Positions 1-9,900 of a stretch of DNA of 20,188 nt are shown piece after piece. The notes beneath the pieces are model-generated. The model saw only the letters and a program-made list of their open reading frames with translations. It searched no databases and was not told where the DNA came from. Positions within the stretch are counted from its first letter, which is position 1, and the number at the start of each line of letters is the position of its first letter. Where the stretch lies: assembly GCA_003427395.1 (NCBI GenBank), contig BFEA01000020.1, forward strand, positions 3,941,767 to 3,961,954, written 5' to 3'. Origin of the DNA: Chara braunii. Lineage: Eukaryota > Streptophyta > Charophyceae > Charales > Characeae. The position numbers and the translations under genes are program-made.

Positions 1-179
1 TCCGTCTTTTTTTTTCCCGTCGCCCTTACCTCCCGCTGCCCGTGTTGCTGCCGCTGGTCTCCTCCGCGTCCTTTTCTTCCTCCTCATCCCGCTATCATCT
101 GCTCTTTTTTTTTCCAACGTTTCCTCTTTTTGCCCGCCGTCCTTCCCCTTTGCTTCTCCTCCGCCATCGTACGCCCGGT
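1..179. other. Pyrimidine-rich stretch, no gene
   Basis: C/T-rich sequence with T runs at 7-15 and 105-113. It lies in the presumed last visible intron of the SCAMP gene. I see no exon. Confidence 0.5.
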
Positions 180-417
180 AATGTTAGCTGCATATATAGC
201 GTAGATAGTGGAGATCGAGGGCGAGCAAAGTCGTGCAGTAGCGTAGAGTAGCGTTGTAGAGAGTCAAAGTTGAGTGCAGCCAGAATATATATATACATAG
301 AGAGAGAGAGAGAGAGCGTTGATAGTCGAGGTCGAGCGCGAGCGAAGTCGTGCAGTAGCATAGTATAGCACAATAGAGAGTCGAAATCGAGTGCAGCCAG
401 CGTCGATCAATCGATCA

Positions 418-462
<45 letters not shown>

Positions 463-860
463 ATATATAGTCGAGGTCGAGCGCGAGCGAAGTCATGCAG
501 TAGCATAGAGTTGCGCCGTAGAGACTCGAAGTCGAGTGCAGCCGCTGTCAATTGATCGATCGATCACAGAGAGAGAGAGAGAGAGAGAGTCGAAGAGAGT
601 CAACGTCGAGCGCAGTAGCGTAGAGTAGCGTCGTAGAGAGTCGAAGTCGAGTGCAGTCAGCGTAGAGTAGCGCCATAGAGACTGGAAGTCGAGTGCAGCC
701 GACATCGATCGATGGATCACAGAGAGAGAGAGAAAGAGTCAACTCGAGCGCAGTAGCATCATAGAGAGTTGAAATCGAGTGCAGCCAGCGTAGATTCTAA
801 GTCCAGCGCAGTAGCGTAGAGTAGTGTAAGTCGAGTCACAGTAGCGTAGAACTCGTGCAT
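180..860. repeat. GA-rich satellite with about 130-bp units
   Basis: At least five degenerate units share the same order: a GTCGAGG-like start, GCGCGAGCGAAGTC, GCAGTAGCGTAGAG, a TCGAAGTCGAGTGCAGCCAG block, and then ATCGATC plus (GA)n. Clear unit starts lie near 205, 320 and 465, with shortened units near 590, 640, 740 and 800. The (GA)n part varies most between units. It explains the long spurious minus-strand reading frames here. Confidence 0.85.
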
Positions 861-1028
861 AGGCAGCCGTCAGCCAAATTAGCTCTTTGGCCGCCTCCCC
901 CAACAAAGTTTGTTACGGGGGCCTGCGGTGTGCGAATTTGTGGCCGCCTCCCTTAGAAAACGTAGTTACAAACCCTAGGGCATCCGGCCAATCGCGGCGC
1001 TGCCGGGCCTGGGGAGTTGGAACTTGTG

Positions 1029-1096
1029 CTGGGCCGGTAGGCCCTGGCCTCGTAGTACTGTGCGCGCCACTACCGGGTCAGGGCCTACCGGCCCAG
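1029..1096. repeat. Inverted repeat, 18-bp perfect arms
   Basis: Arms 1029-1046 and 1079-1096 are exact reverse complements (CTGGGCCGGTAGGCCCTG), separated by 32 bases. In RNA this would be a very stable GC-rich stem. The arm is followed at once by the CAGGCCCAGC motif of the neighbouring repeat. Confidence 0.85.
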
Positions 1097-1100
1097 CTAC

Positions 1101-1503
1101 AGGCCCAGCAATCGTCTCGACGGTCCAGACGGCGAGTTGATGACATTGAAAACGATCAGCAGCCAATCTGGACCATCGTGCGCCACGGAAACGAAGGCCC
1201 CAGATCAGCTGCTGGTCAAATGATGTGCCGGGAACCGCGATGCTCAATATCAGGAGGACACAAGCTGTTGGTATCCAGCGGGATTTGAACCCGAGACCAG
1301 AAGGCACAGCATTTGATCAACTCAAGACGATCAACTCAGATCAGCTGCTGGTTCACAGGGGGTGTTGAACAGGTTCACAGAGCTACAGGCCCAGCGATTG
1401 TCTCGACCAGCTGCTGGTCAACTGCTGTGCCTGGAACCGCGATGCTCAATATCAGGAGGACACAAGCTGTTGGTATCCAGCAGGATTTGAACCCGAGACC
1501 TGG
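1101..1503 (-). repeat. Duplicated repeat with tRNA-like 3' end
   Basis: Two direct copies about 202 bases apart (about 1207-1298 and 1410-1500) share the segment from GGAACCGCGATGCTC to GAACCCGAGACC. On the minus strand each carries GGGTTCAAATCC, a good Pol III B box, inside a CGGG-loop-CCCG T-arm followed by CTGGATACCA. That order (T-arm, acceptor strand, CCA) looks like the 3' part of a tRNA. No A box or matching acceptor 5' strand is visible, so these are tRNA-derived fragments, not tRNA genes. Confidence 0.6.
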
Positions 1504-1616
1504 CCCAAGTACAAGGTAAGAATAGGCTGCGTTTTTGTTTTCGCTATTTTTCATGTTTGCTGCTGGCCGGATTGAACCAGAGAAACCATTCGCTGTACAC
1601 CATTCGCTGCTAAACG

Positions 1617-1624
<8 letters not shown>

Positions 1625-1679
<55 letters not shown>

Positions 1680-1734
1680 ACACACACACACGCACACGCA
1701 CGCACGCACACGCACACACACACACACACACACA
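1625..1734. repeat. (CA)n microsatellite
   Basis: About 110 bases of CA dinucleotides with scattered CG interruptions. Confidence 0.95.
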
Positions 1735-2370
1735 CATCCTGAATCCTCCTCTTCACTGACGTGATGAAATTGCTTATTGTCATACAGTTCTGATTGTTGT
1801 TCAGTTTTGCAGTCTAATGCCGGAGTCTCACTTTGCATTAGTTATGTCGACCTCATTCATTGCCTGTAATATCTCAACCTTCGACTGCTGCATCCATTTT
1901 AGTTTGTGCTACGGTGTTATCTGCCCGGCCCTGTGACACGTCAAACAGAGGTCTCCGTGCCTATCCCAATAGCAGGCCTAATATGAAAAAAGCTGGCAGA
2001 CCTCTCCGTTATCGCAGTACAATTCAGATTCTGCCCCAAGCACAACATCTGAGACGAGCATCAGATAAACATGGCAGACCCCATGGCAGACCCAACGAGG
2101 GACTCGATTAATGTAGGGGGCGCCCCTCAGCCATTGGGCACCTTAAAGTGTCCAAATTCTGCCATAGGGACAACAACGCGAAACCGGAATAGCAGACACG
2201 ATGGAACCCATGGACGGTTGCGAACTCAGTGCAGGAGCAAGTGGCTATCCTAAGAAAAAGGGGGCATGCAAACGGGAAAAAGAAAAAAGGACTGAGGGGG
2301 GAGAGGGGGCTGGGGAGGTGGGTGGGAAGACCAGAGTAGCCATATAGAACTCTGAGATCTGAGAACTTAC
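1735..2370. other. Presumed SCAMP intron 6, no exon found
   Basis: I looked on the minus strand for the exon after exon 6 (rest of membrane helix 1). The only acceptor-like site, TTTTTCTTAG near 2252, would put a stop codon directly in frame. Nothing else is recognisable. Confidence 0.5.
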
Positions 2371-2484
2371 CAAGATATGACAAAAATGCAAACCACTGTA
2401 TGCCTTGCACATTCGATGGGATATCATTTGCAATGTCGTGATGTACGATAGGAAAGCAAGCTGGCCAATTCTTGTCATTATTCC
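2371..2484 (-). CDS. SCAMP exon 6 (KNWP...HHDIANDIP, start of first membrane helix)
   Basis: Two bases, 37 codons and one base. It reads [17 protein letters not shown], then [20 protein letters not shown], and continues with a split Gly codon at L(G)|GTAAGT. This is the most diagnostic part of the protein: KNWP, FPI.HHDIAN.IP, and aromatic residues leading into membrane segment 1. The acceptor is CATTACAG. Ala-Cys replaces the usual Pro-Phe after NWP. No continuation is seen in 1-2370, so the next exon is probably off window. Confidence 0.9.
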
Positions 2485-5400
2485 CTGTAATGCCAATCAG
2501 ACACAGTCAGATCACATAGAACACGACATGAGAAGAAAGAGGGCAACAGACGGAAAGACGGATATCATCATGGGTTGACGTGCAGTACTAACCCATTCAC
2601 GCAACTAGAAACACAGAGGCACGAGTCAATAAAGAGACCAAACCAGAGACAGAGAGACACAGATGGCAGTGATTGACAGAGATCACAGTTGCATTCCTGC
2701 TAGGATCCACAACCAAAAAGCTCCTCGCTACTGCAAGCAAATAAGCAATAAGGACGGCAATAAACCAGAGTGCGACATCTCACAGAAAACCAAACATAAT
2801 TGAGTGAAACCAGAAATCAAAGTGAAATGCACACCAAATAGGAACGAGAAATACACCGAAGTCTCTCAATAAAGAGAGCCCTTCCACTGCTCCAATCATC
2901 AATACAACAACAGCTTAGTCTTCCTACCGCCGTTCTGAATGCCCATCCTACGCCCGTAGCTCCTATGAGTCTAGCCCATCTACATGCCAGCAAATTGTCC
3001 ACGTGCCAATCGCCTCCCACGAGTCCAGCCTATCGACATGCCAACAAACTGCCCACGTGTCAATCTCCAATGCCACGTCAGGAAACTGGTCACACAGACT
3101 ATCTACATGCCTCCCTCACATCACTATGACCGTAACTCTGAATGCAGCCAGTCTCGATCATTGAAGCTTATGGGCGTCGCTGCACGGCACACGAAACCAA
3201 AAACAAAACAAGGGCACTTTCCCACAGAAAATAGGCACGTTCATCGGTGTTGCTATAAATAGTAATGAGTGTATTTTGTGACTTTCATGGGTAGATGCAC
3301 TCGTTTCGTTTTTGTTTCGTGTACCACGTGGCGAGGCCCTATGACCTTGAAGTTCGCAAAAACAGCAATCAAGTCCAGTCAACCCGACCATGCCAACATC
3401 GAAAGTCAAGTGTCGACAAAAAAAAGCAAACGTATCATGATTGCGAAGAACCCTAACTCTATCACGACCTTGAAAGAAACACTTCACGGTTATATAAATC
3501 ATGAATGGATTGTAGGTTTTCAAAATTCAAACCAATTGGAAGCAAATTTTTCCATATACTAGGGAATTTTCAACACTTTAAAAACTTATCATTTCCTGAT
3601 CCATCTTCTCGGCAGCGTTGATTACTGGCTCCCAATTTGAACAATCTAGCACGCAATCTGGGATGGGAGGTTGTTGCTCGAGTGTTTGGACACAATGGAC
3701 AAAAATGACCTTCAAACAAGAACATACAAAAAGCAGTCCAAGTTGCCATACCGGCAAAACACTGCAAAGCTAACAAACAGGAACCTGGTCACACAGCCTA
3801 TCTACATGCCTCTTGTGAGAACTTAACAGCAAAAGCAGACACCCAATTTCAGGGAATGTGGGTAAACTTCACAGGGCAAGAGGTCACAGCAACGGAGAGC
3901 ACAGGCATCCAGTCTTCAGTAGTCGGACAGAACTGCCCGGTAAACCATAGGCAGCGAGAGATAAAAGGGCAACAATCGAGGGGCTGTGACAACCCGTTTC
4001 GTAGGAGTTTCGCCGACTCAGTCAGGAGGGTGAACCCTCTACAGTCTGCAGACTCCCCTGACCCATGATACTGCAAGTGATAATCCACCTTCACCCCGGT
4101 TGCAGTTAAGCATCAACAACTGACCGACAACTGATATCCCGAGGTGGACACCAACGAAGACCTCAGCTTTAGCCATTTTTCTTGCAGAGGAACAGGCCAG
4201 TGGATGCCGCAAACCTATTGGCCTACCAACCTACATGCCGAGGGTTTTGAACCTCGGCACGTAGCTTGGTAGGCCAATAGGTTTGCGGCATACACTGGCC
4301 TGAGGGTAGAGGCCCGCAAGGTACCTGTGGCCTGTAAACCCTCAGTTTTAGCCATATTTCTTGCAGTGGAACAGCTGGTGGGTTTTCAACCTCGGTATGT
4401 AGCTTGGTGGCCCAAATAGCTTCTAGGCATCCACTATCCTGTGGGTAGAGGTGCAGAGAGGCTGAACACCATGTTTCCGGCCAAAATAGCTGGGTTTTGA
4501 ACCCCGCTCTGCAGCTTGGTAGGCCAGTAGGTTTTAGGCATCGACCAGGCCGTAGTAGTGGAGTAAAGAGGCATACGCATGTACCCCTCAGACATGCAGC
4601 TGGGGTGCATCTGAGGTTTTCCTATTCATAACTCCTTGAGATTACAAGCCTACTGCCTACCTGGTGGCTGAGCGGTACACGCGCCTGAAATATTAATGCA
4701 CAGGTCAAGAGCTCAAATGCTGTCGAATCAAATCAAATGTCATACGCTGTGGCTATCCCCAAAAGAGGGAGCCCATTCGAATAATCGTATTCAAGCCCAA
4801 AATAATTCTCACGTCTTGTACTCTCATCTTATATTTGGCAAAGACATGCACTCAACTCCTCCCTATTCGACAGGTGCGCAATGATGTTGACTTCGGCCAA
4901 AGCAGTTGACCATGACCGACCATGGCATCATGTTTCAGACGGAGTTTTACTTTATTCCCTTTTCTAAGTTTTCTCCCTTTTTTTTTTCTTTTTTTTCAAT
5001 TCCTTCTTTATATTCCCTTTCTTTTTCTCCTTAAAAAAGGGCATTATTGAATTGACCAGCCCCGATGCAATTCCAAATTATCTTATTCTGTTCTCACTTG
5101 ATTGGATCTGGATTCGAACTTGGGTCTGTCTTTCAACAGTCCATGGGTGTACCAACTGAGCTAGGCCCATTGGTTGCATTATTACTTCACCCTCCATTAC
5201 ACTCAAATTCTTGTATGCCAACACTACCGGTTTCACACGGTCATTGTCGCTGCATCTAGACCGGAAGTTGTCCCAAATACAGGTATAATGAACGCGCGCT
5301 CTCTTCGGGTGAAGACAGCAGGGCTAACCATTCATTGTGCACAGCCCTCCGGTTGAAACAGGAGCAGCATGGTAAAACCACCGCTCCCTTTTCAAAACCA

Positions 5401-6967
5401 CATGGGGGTGGGGGGTGGGGGGGCTGTCTCTTATACACATAGATGCCATCCAGAAAACCAACTGGCAAGTCGCAAAAACAGGGTGGTTGCTTAAACTTTA
5501 AACCAACGCAAGGGACTGGGCCATCAACTCACCGCCAGTCATCGATTCTCGCTTTCTCAATTCCTGCACACAGTTACCCAATGGTCGAAGACACAACACA
5601 GAACAAAAAATTAGCGAAGCAGGTGAGGGGAGGGAACAACAAAAATGAGAACCACACCAAAAAAAAAAAAAAAAAAAAAAAAAAGAGAGAACCACACCTG
5701 ACCATGCAGATTTTAAGTTTTTTATTACTGAGAGGTCCGCATCGAGTAGTGGCGGAATCCGGCCCACTAAACAAAATTCATCCTCATTTTTCCATCTCCA
5801 TGAAAACAGTAGAATGGAAACCAGTAGACTAAGCCTTCAAAATATAATGGCCAAGCCAAAACCAGTACCACTGCACAATTGCAAAAGACTGTTGGCGTGA
5901 GAAATCAACCAATCTTTTTTTGGCTGGCACCGCCAGCTCTGTTGTTTTGGTAGGCCAAGCCACGTTATCATCGGCGTCGGGACAAAATACCTGGAAAATG
6001 CAGCAGAGGTTTAAAGGGTAAAAAGAACTAGATAGCGGAAGACAAGTGAGTAGCAGGCTGAAGTTGACAGCCGCAAAAAATTGAGATTGGGAGAAACCCT
6101 GAACTTATAAGAGTACAAAACTTACAGCATTCAGAACACTGGTATCGGAAGGTCTAATCAAAGTCAGAGCTTCAGCTTCACAGTTTGGAAACAACCTTCT
6201 ATTGTTGGAGGAGGTTCACCACACACACTCTCCACATCACCATCACTACGACAATCATCATCATAGATGTTCCTCTCCTCTTCCTCCTCGTGCCATCACC
6301 CCACCACCTCTCTTCCCCTCATTCTTTCTGAGCGTGTCCCTGGGCAATGGTCGAGTTTGCCTGACGTTCACAGCATGCCCCTCCATATCATATCCTTGAC
6401 CAGCCCCCTCCTCACCCTCGTTCTCAACAGCAGAAGCAGCACGCATAGGCCTGACAAGACCCACGTGTTGGGAGCAGGAAGGTGGCAGGGGGGTGGGGGG
6501 TGGGGGGGGGGTGGAAGCATCAAAATCACAGAAACAGCGGGGAAGGTGAAGGGAAAAGAACCTGAGTTGGGGAAGGGGGAAGGGGAGAAAGTGGGTGGGG
6601 GGAAAAAGATCAGTAGAGCAGCAAGAGGGGAGAAGTGAAAAGGGCATGGCGAGAGCTGTGCTTGCCCTCCTTAGCAAAACGTCTGGACATTCTAACGCCT
6701 AGACAATACATTCAGAGAAAGAAGGTAATGCAGGCATGCACTGATCCTATCAGGCATGCATCCTTTTGTTTGTCAATCTTTGGTAAAAATTTGGACCATT
6801 TCTCAACTTATGTGTGTCGCCTGGGCGATACATTCAGAGAAGAAGGTAGTGCAGGCATGCATCCTTCTTGTTTTTAATTACAACAAGAAAGAGCTCTCCA
6901 TCTGTCAATCCTTGCTAAAATTTTGGACGATTTTTCGATTTCTGTGTGTCATCCTTGTGCAGGGGCC

Positions 6968-6999
<32 letters not shown>

Positions 7000-9900
7000 A
7001 TGGACGCCGCGAAGGATCTACCAGGCGTGCACCCTATACTGAAATATCGATCAAATTGAGTGAATGGCACTGAATCCACATGGCAGCTACTTTCTGGTCA
7101 ACGAATTTTCAAAAGTGTCGAGCAGCACATGGTATTGCAGAATTTTGTCTTGACAAAAAAAAAGAAAATTAGTTTTTTAAGAAACAAAAGGAAAAGATAA
7201 AGTGTGAGGGTTTATGCGCCCTGCAGCAGGTGCATGCCCACCCTAAGCGAAGGCGGGCCCCCTGAACTTGTCAATTTTTGCAAATCTCGGTCGGCGTCAG
7301 ACAGTTGCCACGTGCCAGTTAGTTACACCCACCTGGATCGTGAGAGTCCAAAATACTCGTGAGCCTTCCAGGCTCTTCCGGCAACATGGTCGAAGCAGGG
7401 AGCACCACACGTTTGTGCCTGGGTGGTTGGGCATGCCTAACCAATTCGGTCCTAGGCCACTATCTGAACGGGCCTGGGCGCAGACACTTTGGCCGAGACT
7501 GAAGCTACTGGAAACTCGGTCTCACGTGGGAGGCAAGGCAAAGCGCCCGCCACTTTCCATATAGAAAGGGCAGGGCGCCGGGCTGGAAATTCGGCACTTG
7601 CAAGCATACGTGGCAGCGCTGCTGGAGCTAGCGCTCGCGGGGCTGCTGCTGCGCTGGTGTGTGGGCGAGTGTGTGGGCGAGTGTGTGGGCGAGTGTGCGC
7701 GCGCGTGCGGTCGTGCGAGAAGGCAGGGCGCTGCTGAGGGCAGCGCCATAGCCAGCCCCACGTAGCCGGGGCTCAGCTTCGACATAGCCAGTGGAGGTGG
7801 TAGTGGTCTTCGTGTGTGGGATATAAGACGTGGGTGAAGTCGAGGGACAGAGAGAGAGAGAGAGATGAGGTTGATGATGTGAGAGCACGTACTTGGTCTT
7901 GGTGATGGTCTACAAGGTCGACATCTTCATGCACTTCGGCTGTTGCTGCTGACGTCAACGGAATGCACTGTCAATTCGTTGGCTGCTAGTAGCTGTGTAG
8001 TAGTCTGGGCGCTGAGCGCCAAGTCAGAGGATGGGCTCTGGATACATGTGTTGGCGATGGCAAGAATATGCTCTCATTCACGTTCGGATTCGGTGTTTTG
8101 GTTCTCCGTTGGTGAATATCGGTGCACTTCTGCTTTCTGGACAGCGTTGCACTTTCTGGCTTTCAATGTGAATTTGCATTCTGGATTTTCTGTCATTTTG
8201 CTACCGGTAATTTTCCTTGCAAAAGGCTCTTCATCAGCTTTTCAGAATACCTGTTCTTTCTTCTTCAGTTCTTCCTCCTTCGCCTTAAGTTCCCTCTCCT
8301 TCTTCTTTATGTCCTGAAGCAGCAAACAAAACAAGCAAAGCACAGAAGATCCGTTCAGCAAACACACGAGTCCACATTATTTCCAATTAACGGTAATATA
8401 AACCACAACAGACCGTAACTACGCAATGGAAGCAGCAGATTAACCATGCATGCAGACCACACCTCTGTAAACCGCCCCCTACCGATCTGCATCCGCCCTG
8501 GTTATACATATCGCCATAGACAACTGCTCAGTCAGCCGTGGGCAGAAAGGGAGAAATGGACAAGAAACGAGCGGCTGTGAGAGACTTTTTCGCCGCAGTT
8601 TCACCAAACTGATGATACTGTAACTGGTAATCCATCTTAACCCCAGTTGCAGAGTCCCTAACAGATGATACCGTAAGTGGTAATCCACCTTCACCCCAGT
8701 TTCAGTTAAGCATCAATGACTGGCCCACAACTGATAACCCGAGGTGGGCACCAACCACCGCCCTCAAGTACCCCATGGCGAACATCAAAGCAGACTATCA
8801 CTCACCCGCACCAAACAGAAAGCATATGTATAGCACAAGGCCTGCAACTGTCCAGCTTGTCCGTTGGATTTACAATCAAATGGCTGATGGTCTTTTATTT
8901 CCACTTTCTTGAGAGGCCCCAAGTTTTGCACGACGTGGCTGTAGTTAAACCACTCAAATGTCAATCATGCAAAACCCGTAATCAACTACTCTTCACCAAC
9001 TGGGGTCACGAAGCATCCAAGGCAAAACTTTGATCCAGCAGGTTAAATTTTTAGGGGCTGATAAAAAATAAAAATAAAAATAAAAATTGCTGCAAAATGC
9101 TGCTAATGGAGGTATTCCTCCCAATGAAAACATATCATAAAACGAATTCGAGAGTCGGCATTGATGGCCAATCAATTGCACAATTGCCCCCAAACACTCT
9201 TCTGAAGACAGGCTGGACACATGTTCACCCCGCTACACCCTGGATTGTCCGTAGTGCCCTTACCGACATACACCCAAACTAGAGAATCCAAGCCCAGCAC
9301 AAAATTACATCGGCCACAGTATGGGAATTTGGGGCCCCAACCGATAGGTGGAGGCCGCATGGTCTAGGCCCGGATTATTGCATGGGAAGTCCAGACTCAG
9401 TAACACAAAAACGACGGCCCGTGAAATTGCAAACATCTACAGCCCAGATCAAGCTGTAGTTTTGTTCATTACCACCTGGCCCATCAGCGCAAGTTCCCCT
9501 GGCAGGCATTGCCACCTGCCCGCGTCACCCCGGGCAATTCCAACTTTTTTCTTTTGGGGTTTTACCAGTGGAGCATTTCCACGCCGCCATGCAGGTTCAA
9601 GGCCAATGTGAATTTCCACAGGCAGTGCACCAAAACCACACCTGCGCATGCTACTGTGCAATGTTCACCAGCCAATCAATTGCACAATTGCCCCCAAACA
9701 CTCTTCTGAAGACAGGCTGTTGCCTACTTCAGAATCTCAAAGATCCTCCAGTGACACATGTTCACCTCCAGATGTCCGCTACACCCTGGATTGTCCGTAG
9801 TGCCCTTACCGACATACAGCCAAACTAGAGAATCCAAGCCCAGCACAAAATTACATCGGCCAATGGGCGTTCAATTTGCCCTAAAGAGGGATAAATTCTG

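Larger units (their letters stand above)
3080..3811. repeat. Direct repeat pair of about 31 bp
   Basis: The segments at 3080-3112 and 3779-3811 share GGAAMCTGGTCACACAG and TATCTACATGCCTC with few differences. They flank about 670 bases. They could be the ends of an inserted piece or two copies of one repeat. Confidence 0.6.

Noticed and set aside
2108-2260. Next SCAMP exon after exon 6
   Set aside because: The acceptor at about 2252 leads into an immediate in-frame stop and no membrane helix is encoded.
3849-4094. Similar minus-strand peptides starting MKVDYHL here and at 8479-8694
   Set aside because: They arise from two copies of the same non-coding repeat; frame is not preserved through the copies.
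5093-5175. A genuine tRNA gene
   Set aside because: A and B boxes are present but D and anticodon stems do not form; a SINE head fits better.
6261-6677. 138-codon minus-strand frame and overlapping acidic frame
   Set aside because: G/C-run composition, no known motif, no clear splice context; the G-run region inflates open length.
9060-9135. Minus-strand peptide [17 protein letters not shown], reminiscent of NADH dehydrogenase subunit 2
   Set aside because: Only about 20 residues match, the flanks do not, and part is encoded by an (AAAAT)n tract. Probably chance; a mitochondrial insertion would show longer similarity.
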